NCBI GenBank assembly: GCA_025361565.1
Contig: JANYKN010000126.1
Location: 173,700-237,699, forward strand
Reading direction: 5' to 3'
DNA length: 64,000 nucleotides
Origin: Bacteroidota bacterium
GTDB taxonomy: Bacteria > Bacteroidota > Bacteroidia > Bacteroidales > NBLH01
A model generated the notes under the pieces. That model saw only the letters and a list, made by a program, of their open reading frames with translations. It searched no databases and had not been told where the DNA came from. A program made the translations under genes and the position numbers. Shown here piece after piece: positions 18,916-28,420 of the stretch; position 1 is the first letter of the stretch, and each line of letters begins with the position of its first letter.

Positions 18916-19650
18916 ATGAACTTAATTGTTGATATAGGAAATACTTTTACAAAGTTATTTGTTTTTGAAAATGACGAAATTGCATATTTTCATCAATTTA
19001 ATACTAATGAGAAATATGCTGTAAATGAATTGTTTATCGAGTATCCGTTGATCACAAACGCTATAATTTCTTCAGTAGCAGAAGTGCCCGAAGAATTGGT
19101 ATCTCAGATTAAAAAGCAAGTTCAAATATTAATCATGTTAGATGCCGAAACTGAACTTCCAATTAAAAACCTTTATAAAACACCAGAAACACTGGGCAAG
19201 GATCGATTAGCCGGAATAGTTGGCGCTTACAATATATTTCCAAAACAAAACGTTTTAGCCATCGATGCTGGTACAGCAATTACTTTTGATTTTATTAATG
19301 AAAAAGGAGAATATCTTGGAGGCAATATTTCACCGGGATTAAATATGAGATTTAGCGCATTAAACCATTTTACCAATAAATTGCCTTTACTTCAAAAGCA
19401 GGAGCAATTTCCCTTGATTGGTGCAGGAACAGATGAAGCCATAATTGCAGGTGTTCAAAATGGGATTATTTTTGAAATCGAATCATATATTGCAAGATTT
19501 TCTGCTGATTTTGCTGAATTAAAAGTTATTTTGACCGGGGGTGATACCTTTTTCTTTGCTCATAAGTTAAAATGTACCATATTTGCACAACCATTTTTAG
19601 TGGCGATAGGTTTAAACAGAATTTTACAAAATAATGCTGAAAAAAATTAA
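18916..19650 (+). CDS. coaX: Type III pantothenate kinase
   Basis: 244 residues. First step of coenzyme A synthesis: phosphorylation of pantothenate with ATP. The ASKHA-fold motifs are MNLIVDIGNTFTKLFVF at the N terminus (phosphate 1), KTPETLGKDRLAGIVGAY in the substrate region, LAIDAGTAITFDFI (phosphate 2) and VILTGGD (adenosine motif). Type III enzymes are insensitive to CoA feedback. The last 17 bases overlap the start of the outer-membrane protein gene, so translation of the two is likely coupled. Confidence 0.93.
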   Translation: MNLIVDIGNTFTKLFVFENDEIAYFHQFNTNEKYAVNELFIEYPLITNAIISSVAEVPEELVSQIKKQVQILIMLDAETELPIKNLYKTPETLGKDRLAGIVGAYNIFPKQNVLAIDAGTAITFDFINEKGEYLGGNISPGLNMRFSALNHFTNKLPLLQKQEQFPLIGAGTDEAIIAGVQNGIIFEIESYIARFSADFAELKVILTGGDTFFFAHKLKCTIFAQPFLVAIGLNRILQNNAEKN

Positions 19651-20905
19651 TATTGGAATTTTAGTCTTTTTAATAGGTTGTAGTTCAGCCAGTTTATTTG
19701 GACAAAATAGCTCAAGCTCTCCTTACTCAATGTTTGGAGTTGGCGATATAGCAAATAATGGTTTTGGAAGAAACCTTGGTATGGGAGGTGTTTCAACTCC
19801 TTTGATTTCTAACAATAACCTCAATCCATCAAATCCGGCTAGTTATATAGGAATAATGCCGTATTCTTTCATTTTTGAACTTGGTTTGTCCGGAAATAAC
19901 TATACTTTAAAAACTCCCAATGGAAGTACTTCGAAGTTTGATGGCAATATTCGATATATTGCAGTAGGTTTTCCACTTACAAAATGGTGGAAAGCTGGAG
20001 TTGGACTTAGGCCTATAACTGACATTGGATATAATATACAGCAAGAATACAACTTGCAATTAGACACCAACCGTTTGGTTAATGCTTATAAAGGCGAAGG
20101 TGGTGTGAATAGTTTCTATTTCGATAATTCATTTGTTTTAATGAAGTCACTTTCTGTTGGCCTTAAATCAGCTTTTGTTTTTGGTTCAATAGATAGAACA
20201 AGTTCGGTAACGAGCTATAATAGAACTTCTACCAATGTTTTAACGGTAGAAGATCGCAAAATATTTAGGGCATTTTCCTTTGGACTTGGAACCCATTTTC
20301 ATAAAGCAATCAATGATAAATTCTTTTTAAATATTGGTGCTACCTATAATCTAAAAACCAATTTAGCTACTGATTACGAACGACTTGTAACTTCAACTAC
20401 CAATAAAGTTAATGGCACATTTACTGATACCTTGTCAAACGGTGTGGTAAAACAAGGAGATATGGTTTTGCCTCAAAGCTATGGTTTAGGAACTTCAATT
20501 ATTTTTAAACAAAAACTAGAGCTTGCTTTCGATTATCAGTTTGAGAACTGGTCTAAAAGTGATTTTTTCGGTGAATTGCAAAACTTTAAAGACAATCAAC
20601 GTTTTAGCGTAGGCTTGGAATTTACACCTGAATATAATTCAATTAAGTATTTTAGAGCAGTTCGTTACAGAGTAGGTTTTAATAAAACTAACTCTTATTT
20701 AATGATTAACAATCAACAATTACGGCAAATTGGAGGCAGCATGGGTTTTGGTTTTCCATTACGTAGCGGATCTCAAATCAATGTAGCCGTCTCATATACC
20801 GAAAGATCCATTTCTGGTGATAACAGATTATCCGAAAATTATTTTCAGTTTCATTTGAACTTTTCACTTCAGGCAAATTGGTTTTATAGAAGCAAATTTG
20901 AATAA
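19634..20905 (+). CDS. Probable outer-membrane beta-barrel protein
   Basis: 423 residues with a signal peptide (MLKKINIGILVFLIGCSSASLFGQ) and a mature part rich in alternating polar/hydrophobic strands, aromatic girdles and Gly/Asn-rich turns, ending in the phenylalanine-containing strand YFQFHLNFSLQANWFYRSKFE. The N-terminal NSSSSPYSMFGVGD and the NNLNPSNPASY motif recall Bacteroidota porin-like proteins of the FadL/OmpP1-like group found next to coaX. It overlaps coaX by 17 bases and precedes lptC, which suggests a role in the envelope. The substrate is not known. Confidence 0.7.
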   Translation: MLKKINIGILVFLIGCSSASLFGQNSSSSPYSMFGVGDIANNGFGRNLGMGGVSTPLISNNNLNPSNPASYIGIMPYSFIFELGLSGNNYTLKTPNGSTSKFDGNIRYIAVGFPLTKWWKAGVGLRPITDIGYNIQQEYNLQLDTNRLVNAYKGEGGVNSFYFDNSFVLMKSLSVGLKSAFVFGSIDRTSSVTSYNRTSTNVLTVEDRKIFRAFSFGLGTHFHKAINDKFFLNIGATYNLKTNLATDYERLVTSTTNKVNGTFTDTLSNGVVKQGDMVLPQSYGLGTSIIFKQKLELAFDYQFENWSKSDFFGELQNFKDNQRFSVGLEFTPEYNSIKYFRAVRYRVGFNKTNSYLMINNQQLRQIGGSMGFGFPLRSGSQINVAVSYTERSISGDNRLSENYFQFHLNFSLQANWFYRSKFE

Positions 20906-21087
20906 AATAATTTATGAATCATTTTGATTATCAGAAGATTTTGTAAGTAAATCGCTTGAAATTCTCTTTGTTCTCATCTTTTTGTAAAGCCTTTTTGTAG
21001 TGAAAATCAGGAGTAAGAACAATTTATTTTGATTTTGGATAAATAAATCGCAAGTGAAGGGTTTTTATCGACCATATTTAAATAGCA

Positions 21088-21747
21088 ATGAACAGAATTT
21101 GTATAAAAATTAGCATTGGAATCTATGCAGTAGCAATTACAGTGCTTTTTTCATGTTCCAAACCTCTTCCGATAAAAAATATCATCATCAGCAAGGATGA
21201 TCTACCAACTATAGAAATTGCAAACCTACAATCAAGTTATACCCAGGATGGAAGAATGAAAGGTAAACTTCAGTCAGCCTTAGCTCAGCAGTATGATGGA
21301 ATTGTTGAGCCTTATGTTGATTTCCCAAAAGGAATCAGCATTGTTTTGTTCAATAAAGAAGGTCGAATGGAGACCAGTCTCACAGCAAACCGCGCTGTTT
21401 ATTATCAATCAAAACAAACTTGGGAAGCAATCGGAAATATAGTTATTTCTAATATCAATGGAGATGTGCTTCAAACGCAAAAGCTTTACGGTGACGAAAA
21501 AGAAAAAAAAATATTCACCGATAAATATGTTCAGATTACAAAATCAGATGGAACTATTATTAAAGGAGAGAAGGGCTTTGAATCAAATACTGAGTTTACT
21601 ATTTATCAGTTTATTGATGTAAGCGGCAGGATTGCTTTTAGTGATGGATTTACAGAGGATAGCATTTCTGTAAATAATCAAGTTCCTTCAAATACAAACA
21701 AGCCTGTTTTACCTAAAAATAAAGAAAAGACCCAAATAATTCCCTGA
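21088..21747 (+). CDS. lptC: LPS export protein LptC, lipoprotein form
   Basis: 219 residues. LptC passes lipopolysaccharide from the LptBFG transporter to LptA in the periplasm. The N terminus ends in VLFSC, a lipobox, as in other Bacteroidota LptC proteins, instead of the transmembrane helix of the E. coli form. The OstA-like repeats are visible (GISIVLFNKEGRMETSLTANRAVYYQ, EAIGNIVISNINGDVLQTQKLYGDEKEKKI, shown only as guide), typical of the LptC/LptA jelly-roll. The gene lies between a beta-barrel gene and a CorC-like gene, the usual Bacteroidota order. Confidence 0.85.
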   Translation: MNRICIKISIGIYAVAITVLFSCSKPLPIKNIIISKDDLPTIEIANLQSSYTQDGRMKGKLQSALAQQYDGIVEPYVDFPKGISIVLFNKEGRMETSLTANRAVYYQSKQTWEAIGNIVISNINGDVLQTQKLYGDEKEKKIFTDKYVQITKSDGTIIKGEKGFESNTEFTIYQFIDVSGRIAFSDGFTEDSISVNNQVPSNTNKPVLPKNKEKTQIIP

Positions 21748-21795
21748 AAATCTTATATTTGTTAAATCAAAAGACCACTTAAAGGCAGATAAATA

Positions 21796-21960
21796 ATGAA
21801 GCATGTTTGGATGGCAATAGCTATTATGTGCCTGGTAGCAGCAGTTCATCGCACTTGGTTATCAGGGTTTAAAGAATCATATTTGTTTTTTATTTTCACT
21901 TTCGTGGCACTTCTCATGTTTTTGTTAAGAAACTTTTTGAGCAAGCAAGATAAAAAATAA
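21796..21960 (+). CDS. Small membrane protein between lptC and the CorC-like gene
   Basis: 54 codons with ATG at 21796 and TAA at 21958. Two hydrophobic helices: about residues 4-20 (VWMAIAIMCLVAAVH) and 30-46 (YLFFIFTFVALLMFLL), and a basic tail RNFLSKQDKK. It begins 48 bases after lptC and ends 7 bases before the GTG of the CorC-like gene, so it fits neatly in the operon. No known function. The hydrophobic pattern with a positive C-terminal end and the tight spacing argue that it is real, although it is below the usual length cut-off. Confidence 0.65.
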   Translation: MKHVWMAIAIMCLVAAVHRTWLSGFKESYLFFIFTFVALLMFLLRNFLSKQDKK

Positions 21961-21967
21961 AAAAGTT

Positions 21968-23239
21968 GTGGACACAAACATTTTATTTATTCTGATTACA
22001 TTATTGTTTTCTGCTTTTTTTTCGGGTGTGGAAACTGCATTTGTAGCTTCTAACAAACTACGAATCGAAATTGATAAAAAACAGGGACAATTCGGCTCCG
22101 ATATTCTTTCAATTCTCAATAAAAATCCTAGATACTTTATTGCTACTATGTTGGTTGGAAATTATTTTTCCTTGGTTGTTTATGGTTACCTTATGTCCAT
22201 TCAGCTAGAGCCATTCATATTAATATTTATAACAAATTCAAAAATTGGGATAATTATTTTTCAGATTATTTTAGCAGCTTTGCTAATTCTAATTACTAGA
22301 GAATTCTTGCCAAAAGCCCTTTTTAGAATAAACCCAAATAAAACGCTTCATATTCTAACTTTTCCTGCGTTTATTATTTATTTTTTGCTTTATCCGATTG
22401 CTCATTTTTTTATGGTTGTATCATCATTTTTTCTGAAAGTATTTTTTAAGATAGAAATTGATACCGTGAATGATAAAGTTGCATTTGGTACAATCGATAT
22501 TGACAATATAATTGACCAACGGGCAACCGAAGTTGAAACGGAAACAGAAATTGAACATGATATTAAATTGTTTCAAAATGCGTTGGATTTTTCTAATGTG
22601 AAATTACGTGAGTGTACAATTCCCCGGAACGAAATTGCAGCAATGGAAATAAACAGCCCAGTTGAAAAGCTTAAGGAAAAATTTATCGAAACCGGTTATT
22701 CAAAGATATTAATCTATAAAGAAACAATTGATCACATTATTGGCTACACACAATCTTCAGATTTGTTTCAGGATCCGCAAGACATTTCTTCCATGCTTAA
22801 AAATCTAATAATTGCACCCGAAACTATGGCTGCAAATAAGTTGTTGAACCTTTTTATGAAAGAACATAAAAGTATTGCATTGATTGTTGATGAATTTGGA
22901 GGTACGGCAGGCATTGTTACTATTGAAGATATTATGGAAGAAATTTTTGGCGAAATTGAGGATGAACATGATTCTACTGATTTTAAAGAAGAAAAAATTT
23001 CCGATAATGAATATATTTTTTCGGGTCGTTTAGAGATTGACTATATCAATGAAAAATTTAATTTGGAGATTCCAGAATCAGATGAATATGAAACAATTGC
23101 AGGTTACATTTTACATTATCACCAGGAAATTCCAAACGAAAATGATAAGGTCAAAATAGCTAATTTTGATTTTGAAATATTGAAAATGCATAATCCAAAA
23201 ATAGAGTTGATTAAGGTGAAAATAAATCCCCCAAAATAA
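21968..23239 (+). CDS. CNNM/CorC-family protein (DUF21 and CBS domains)
   Basis: 423 residues starting with GTG. The DUF21 membrane domain covers about residues 1-170, with four helices beginning ILFILITLLFSAFFSGVETAFVAS. A tandem CBS pair follows (VKLRECTIPRNEIAAM; LNLFMKEHKSIALIVDEFGGTAGIVTIEDIMEEIFGEI shown in part), and then the C-terminal CorC_HlyC domain (YIFSGRLEIDYINEKFNLEIPESDEYETIAG). Family members act in Mg2+/Co2+ transport or are called hemolysin-like; GldE of gliding bacteria belongs to the same family, but gld genes are not adjacent here. Ends 86 bases before the convergent GSCFA gene. Confidence 0.88.
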   Translation: MDTNILFILITLLFSAFFSGVETAFVASNKLRIEIDKKQGQFGSDILSILNKNPRYFIATMLVGNYFSLVVYGYLMSIQLEPFILIFITNSKIGIIIFQIILAALLILITREFLPKALFRINPNKTLHILTFPAFIIYFLLYPIAHFFMVVSSFFLKVFFKIEIDTVNDKVAFGTIDIDNIIDQRATEVETETEIEHDIKLFQNALDFSNVKLRECTIPRNEIAAMEINSPVEKLKEKFIETGYSKILIYKETIDHIIGYTQSSDLFQDPQDISSMLKNLIIAPETMAANKLLNLFMKEHKSIALIVDEFGGTAGIVTIEDIMEEIFGEIEDEHDSTDFKEEKISDNEYIFSGRLEIDYINEKFNLEIPESDEYETIAGYILHYHQEIPNENDKVKIANFDFEILKMHNPKIELIKVKINPPK

Positions 23240-23324
23240 TCTTTCTATCTGAATAAAGTATTACAATGATTTATGTGTAGAATTTGATAAGATGCTCACA
23301 GTTTCTTTACTTCAATCAAAAATT

Positions 23325-24326
23325 TCATTCTTTAAAATTTGCTTCGAACTCTTTTTCAAAAAAGTCAATTTCTTTGTTAAAATTAAAATCAGGATTATGG
23401 GTTTTTAATTCAGTTATCGAATTCAGGCAACTGATTAAAAAATTTTTGTAAGATTGAGTTTTGGGATAAAAAACCCGGTGTCCCGCTGATTTAATTATTT
23501 TGTCTACTTTAGTTGCAATTTCAATAGCTTTATCCGATAAATAGAAATCCCTGAATTTTTCCCAGATATAATCAATTCCAATTTGGTTGGGATGAAATAG
23601 ATCATCCGCGTAAAACCGATAATCCCGCAAATCGTCCATCATTATTTCGTATGATGGGAAATAATGGGTAAAATCAAATCCCTTTATTAATTCATTGACA
23701 GCAACAATTAAAACCGACTTACTATATTGATTTTGAACTGATCCGTCTTTCCAATGGCGCACTGGGCTAACAGTGAAAATAATTTTTAAATTGTTATTTA
23801 CCTGATGAATTTTTTCTAATAAAGGGCGATACAATTCTTTAATTTCCTGAACATTTAAGGAATAATGCTCAAAATCCTTAGACGGTAGTTTGTGACAGTT
23901 CGCCACAATTTTAGAAGTTTTTTTATATTTGTATACCCATGATGTTCCAAATGTGATAAACAAACAACTGGCTTGTTTTATAAATTCAGATGATTTTGTT
24001 AGTTCATCATTCATGTAGTCAAGTACTTCAGCTTGATTAGTTGATGAAAATTTTCCATGATGGTTGAAACTAATCCACTTTTCATTATAAAACTCCAAAT
24101 CTTTAGCTTCGAAATGTTTTTCGTCTAAAATAAATTCAAGCGATTGAAGAACTGAAACCGGATTATAGACAATTCCAAAAGGATTTATGCATATTGGAAA
24201 TTTCAATTCAAATAGCTTTGAACCAATATTTTCGGTAAAACAAGAACCGATAAATATAATTTTATCAGAATAATCTATTTTATCTGAAAATAAACCCGGG
24301 AAAACTTCTGAGCGGAATGTTTGCAT
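23325..24326 (-). CDS. GSCFA domain protein
   Basis: 333 residues. The name-giving motif is IIFIGSCFTENIG near residues 24-36, with the SGNH-like signs of a catalytic Ser and a downstream Asp/His pair (DDLFHPNQIGIDYIW, residues about 235-250). GSCFA proteins are predicted to be GDSL/SGNH-like esterases or acyltransferases; substrates are unknown. A Bacteroidota-typical gene. It stands alone, convergent with the CorC-like gene. Confidence 0.85.
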   Translation of the reverse strand: MQTFRSEVFPGLFSDKIDYSDKIIFIGSCFTENIGSKLFELKFPICINPFGIVYNPVSVLQSLEFILDEKHFEAKDLEFYNEKWISFNHHGKFSSTNQAEVLDYMNDELTKSSEFIKQASCLFITFGTSWVYKYKKTSKIVANCHKLPSKDFEHYSLNVQEIKELYRPLLEKIHQVNNNLKIIFTVSPVRHWKDGSVQNQYSKSVLIVAVNELIKGFDFTHYFPSYEIMMDDLRDYRFYADDLFHPNQIGIDYIWEKFRDFYLSDKAIEIATKVDKIIKSAGHRVFYPKTQSYKNFLISCLNSITELKTHNPDFNFNKEIDFFEKEFEANFKE

Positions 24327-24922
24327 TTTGTAATTTATTTTGAAAATAAAATACTAATCTATAAAAAATACTGCGGATTGCATGAATTTTTACAGACAAG
24401 CAAAATAGTTTGTGAAATATTTAAGATTAAGTTGAACCATAATTGGAAAAATTGATTTAAACACATGGATTGTTGTTGAATATAGTCAATGTGAAAGAGC
24501 CTCACTGTAGATTTAAGAATATTTGAACAAATCTTAAAACGAAGATTATATTTTTCTGCTTAAGAATTTAATTCCATGTTGAATTTGGAAGTTCAACAAA
24601 TAGGCAGGAAATGTAAGAATTCATTTAAAAGCTTGAAATATATGGCTTTACAAAATAACACCGATCTAAAACGGTATGTTGGGATTATCGCATTATCAAA
24701 TTATTTTTTCATTCTAATTTGAAAAACAAAGAACAAAAAGAGATATATTAGATACTTTTATTTCTTAAAATTTATCAAAGTGAAATTTTAATAAATATTT
24801 TTTTTATACTTATTTCAACGTGTAGTTAGTAAAAATTCGAAAAAAAATTGTAATTTCATCCGGTACAAATCGATCTGAAATCGATTTAATAATCACATAA
24901 CCAATACTTTAAAATCGATCAT
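24327..24922. other. Non-coding interval before the glycogen operon
   Basis: 596 AT-rich bases between the divergent GSCFA and debranching-enzyme genes. I see no convincing open frame; a 48-codon ATG frame near 24576 has no protein-like pattern. The last 60 bases contain repeated AAATCGAT boxes, listed separately. Confidence 0.6.
24867..24920. promoter_or_regulatory. AAATCGAT repeats before the glycogen operon, possible operator
   Basis: AAATCGAT occurs at 24867-24874, 24878-24885 (inside AAATCGATTT) and 24912-24919, the last one three bases before the ATG. The first two form an inverted repeat (AAATCGAT / ctgaa / ATCGATTT). Spacing of 11 and 34 bases (about one and three helical turns) is what a repeated binding site would show. 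Confidence 0.45.
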
Positions 24923-26869
24923 ATGGGGTATATTGAATTCAACAAAACTGAACTAATAAACCTTAAATATTCTCTTTCAAAAGAGTTTATTCGTTCAAAC
25001 AGAGCTGGATCTTTTGCAGGAAGTACAATTATTAATTGTAATACCAGAAAGTATCATGGACTCTTAATATGCCCATTGGATCAGGTTGACGGGCAAAACC
25101 ATGTTTTGTTATCTGCTGTTGATGAAACAATTATTCAACATGGTAAAGAGTTTCATCTAGCAGTTAGAAAATATCCCGGCATTATGCATCCTGGCCATAA
25201 ATATCTCCAGGAATTTCGTGCTGATCCAATTCCAATCCTAATCTATCATGTGGGTGGGGTAATCCTTCAAAAAGAAATGCTTTTGGCTGCAAATGAAAAT
25301 CAGGTATTAATTAAATATACTTTGGTTGATGCTCATTCACCAACAGTTATAAAACTGCATCCATTTCTGGCGTTTAGAAATATCCATCAATTAGGTAGAG
25401 CCAATCTGGACGTAAATACAAAATATTCGGACGTGCAGAACGGGATAAAAACAAAAATGTATCCGGTGTATCCTTCTTTATATATGCAAATTTCGAAAAG
25501 TACCGAATATATCCATGCGCCAAATTGGTTTTATAATGTGGAATATAGCGAAGAAGAGAAGAGGGGATATGAGTTTAAAGAGGATTTGTATGTGCCCGGA
25601 TATTTTGAATTTCCAATGAAAAAAGGCGAAAGCATTATTTTTTCAGCCGGATTAAAAGAGGCAGATTCCAAAGGACTTAAGCAGAAATTTACCACGGAGA
25701 TTAAAAACAGGATTCCTCGTGATAGTTTTGAAAACTGTTTAATAAATTCTGCACAACAATTTATAGTACATCGCAATAATAAAACTGAAGTAATTGCAGG
25801 GTATCCTTGGTTTGGACCCTGGAGCAGAGATACTTTTATTTCTCTACCCGGTCTCACTTATGCCATAAAAGAAGCCAAAACCGCCAAAGAAATCCTGGAT
25901 TTGATGTCCAAACAACTGAAAGACGGTTTGTTCATAAACGATGTCAATCATGTCGACTCTGAACGAAATTCAGTTGACGCTCCATTATGGTATTTTTGGG
26001 CATTACAGAAATATGCCGAATATACAGGCAATTATCATGAAGTATGGAAAGATTACGGTGCAAAAATGAAATCCATACTCGAAAACTATAAAAAAGGCAC
26101 CAGTTATAATATTAAAATGCATGATAACGGGCTCATTTATTCCGGTGAAACAGGCAAGGCTGTTACCTGGATGGATGCAGTAGTTAATGGCGTACCTGTT
26201 ACACCACGTTATGGTTATGCTGTTGAGGTAAATGCCCTATGGTATAACGCGTTAATGTTTGCCCTTGAACTTGCAGAAAAAGAAAAAGACACTAAATTTA
26301 TTAAGCAATGGGCTGAGTGGCCCGAAATTATTAAAGAGTCTTTTATTTCTACTTTTTGGAATGAGAAAAAGAAATTTCTTTCCGATTATGTACTCAACGG
26401 TGAATGCAATTGGCATGTAAGGCCAAATCAAATTTTTGCAGTTTCACTCCCATATTCGATGCTAAGTCTTGAAATTTGTAAATCGGTTGTAGATGTAGTA
26501 GAAAATGAGCTCCTTACGCCCAGAGGATTGAGAACCCTTTCACCAAATAGCTCTAAATATCAGGGCGTTTATGAAGGTAATCAGGAGGAACGCGACAATG
26601 CATATCATCAGGGCACTGTTTGGCCATGGCTCTTGGGGCATTTTTGCGAGGCTTATTTAAAAGTGCACAAGAAATCAGGAATTCAAAAAGTAAAAGACAT
26701 ATATTATGGTTTTGAAGAAGAAATGAGAAATGCAGGAATTGGCTCAATATCTGAAATTTATGATGGAATACCTCCTCATGAAGCCAAAGGTGCAATTTCA
26801 CAGGCATGGAGTGTTGCGGAAATACTAAGAATTAAAAATATTATTGACAAATTTGAAGAAAAATCTTAA
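24923..26869 (+). CDS. Glycogen debranching enzyme (amylo-alpha-1,6-glucosidase type)
   Basis: 648 residues. Hydrolyses alpha-1,6 branch points of glycogen. N-terminal GDE_N-like beta domain (YIEFNKTELINLKYSLSKEFI, SNRAGSFAGSTIINCNTRKYHGLL in part) over residues 1-270; catalytic (alpha/alpha)6 barrel from about 285, with GYPWFGPWSRDTFISLPGLT, and the glutamate/aspartate-bearing GETGKAVTWMDAV and ARNAYHQGTVWPWLLGHF-type segment (HQGTVWPWLLGHFCEAY). First gene of an operon with a glycosyltransferase and a GH57 amylase. Repeated AAATCGAT boxes lie before the start. Confidence 0.92.
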   Translation: MGYIEFNKTELINLKYSLSKEFIRSNRAGSFAGSTIINCNTRKYHGLLICPLDQVDGQNHVLLSAVDETIIQHGKEFHLAVRKYPGIMHPGHKYLQEFRADPIPILIYHVGGVILQKEMLLAANENQVLIKYTLVDAHSPTVIKLHPFLAFRNIHQLGRANLDVNTKYSDVQNGIKTKMYPVYPSLYMQISKSTEYIHAPNWFYNVEYSEEEKRGYEFKEDLYVPGYFEFPMKKGESIIFSAGLKEADSKGLKQKFTTEIKNRIPRDSFENCLINSAQQFIVHRNNKTEVIAGYPWFGPWSRDTFISLPGLTYAIKEAKTAKEILDLMSKQLKDGLFINDVNHVDSERNSVDAPLWYFWALQKYAEYTGNYHEVWKDYGAKMKSILENYKKGTSYNIKMHDNGLIYSGETGKAVTWMDAVVNGVPVTPRYGYAVEVNALWYNALMFALELAEKEKDTKFIKQWAEWPEIIKESFISTFWNEKKKFLSDYVLNGECNWHVRPNQIFAVSLPYSMLSLEICKSVVDVVENELLTPRGLRTLSPNSSKYQGVYEGNQEERDNAYHQGTVWPWLLGHFCEAYLKVHKKSGIQKVKDIYYGFEEEMRNAGIGSISEIYDGIPPHEAKGAISQAWSVAEILRIKNIIDKFEEKS

Positions 26870-26956
26870 CTTTAGTACATGCTTATTTAGTATTAGAATG
26901 AAAGTATTTTTTTATATTAAACACTGTTTTACTAATATAAATTAAACCAAAAGGTA

Positions 26957-28387
26957 ATGAGAGTACTGATGTTTGGCTGGGAATTTCCACCCCACATTAC
27001 AGGAGGATTAGGAACAGCTTGCTATGGTCTGACCAAGGCACTGTCCGAATTCGAAGATTTACAGGTTACATTTGTAGTGCCGAAAGCCTTTGGAGACGAA
27101 GATACAACTGTTGCTGATTTTGTAAATGCAGAGAAAGTAGCTGTTGACCAGGAGCGAATATTCGATGAACAATTGCTTACAAAAGGAAAACAAGCCAATT
27201 ACGGCGATAAAATGAGGGAATTTGCCAGTGATCGCATTAGTGGTGATTTATTAAAGAAAATTAAGTATGTCGAGATTGCTTCTTTAATAAAACCTTATAT
27301 TTCACCGGAGGAGTTCGAAAGACTTAATCCTGAAGATATTGAGCAAAAATTCATAGTTAAAGATGATGGTCGCATTGTTATTGTAATTGATGGACGCGAA
27401 ATAGAAATACACGTACCTTCTTCGGTTCGCACAGGTTCAAGTTCAAAAACGTACTTTAATTTTTCGGGCTCTTATGGTTCCGGGCTTCTTTCAGAAGTTA
27501 CAAATTATGCAAAAGTAGCTGCTGAAATTGCTTTGAATGAATCATTTGATGTTATTCATGCGCACGATTGGTTAACCTACCAGGCAGGTGTCGCAGCCAA
27601 AAGAGTGTCGGGTAAAAAATTGGTTATCCATGTTCATGCCACTGAATTTGACAGATCCGGCGAAAATGTAAACCAATTGGTATACGATATAGAAAGGTAT
27701 GGAATGTTGAATGCTGATAAAATAATAACTGTCAGTAATTTAACCCGCGACATTGTTATTAACAGATATGGAATTCCAGAACATAAAGTTGTTGTAGTTC
27801 ATAATGGGGTTATTCCTAATATTGGTGAAACAAAAACATACGAGAAAAAAGTAGATAAAAAAATTGTAACCTTTTTAGGTCGGATTACTTATCAGAAAGG
27901 TCCCGAATATTTTATCGAAGCTGCCTGTAAAGTTTTGAAGAAAACCAACGATGTAATATTTGTTATGGCTGGCAGTGGCGACATGCTTTTCAGGATGATA
28001 AAACGTGCCGCTGAACTTAAAATTGCAGATAAGTTCCATTTTACCAATTTTTTGAAAGGTGATGATGTTGATCACATGTTTGCAATAAGTGATGTATATG
28101 TAATGCCATCAGTTTCAGAACCATTTGGTATTTCACCTCTAGAAGCTATGCGTTCAAGTGTACCGGTAATTATTTCAAAACAATCAGGAGTAGCCGAGAT
28201 TTTACATCATGCCATTAAAGTGGATTTTTGGGACATTGATGCTATTGCAGATTCAATTTATGGATTAATTAAATATGAAGGATTGTCTAAAATGTTTCGT
28301 AGACTTGGAAAAGAGGAGGTTGAAAATATTCAGTGGGATAAAGCCGCCGGTCTGATCAGAGATATTTATGTTCAAGTATTAAGCTAA
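26957..28387 (+). CDS. Glycogen synthase-like glycosyltransferase (GT-B fold)
   Basis: 476 residues. N-terminal MFGWEFPPHITGGLGTACYGLTKAL carries the Gly-Gly-Leu-Gly motif of glycogen/starch synthases; the C-terminal half has VTFLGRITYQKGPEYFIEAA (nucleotide-sugar binding) and PSVSEPFGISPLEAMRSSVPVI, the retaining-glycosyltransferase EX7E signature (SEPFGISPLEA). The central HAHDWLTYQAG aligns with GT4/GT5 enzymes. Probably uses an ADP- or UDP-glucose donor to extend alpha-1,4-glucan. Second gene of the glycogen operon, 87 bases after the debranching enzyme and 33 before the GH57 gene. Confidence 0.88.
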   Translation: MRVLMFGWEFPPHITGGLGTACYGLTKALSEFEDLQVTFVVPKAFGDEDTTVADFVNAEKVAVDQERIFDEQLLTKGKQANYGDKMREFASDRISGDLLKKIKYVEIASLIKPYISPEEFERLNPEDIEQKFIVKDDGRIVIVIDGREIEIHVPSSVRTGSSSKTYFNFSGSYGSGLLSEVTNYAKVAAEIALNESFDVIHAHDWLTYQAGVAAKRVSGKKLVIHVHATEFDRSGENVNQLVYDIERYGMLNADKIITVSNLTRDIVINRYGIPEHKVVVVHNGVIPNIGETKTYEKKVDKKIVTFLGRITYQKGPEYFIEAACKVLKKTNDVIFVMAGSGDMLFRMIKRAAELKIADKFHFTNFLKGDDVDHMFAISDVYVMPSVSEPFGISPLEAMRSSVPVIISKQSGVAEILHHAIKVDFWDIDAIADSIYGLIKYEGLSKMFRRLGKEEVENIQWDKAAGLIRDIYVQVLS

Positions 28388-28420
28388 TTAAGTGAAAAAA
28401 GAAAACTAAAACCAAGTTGA

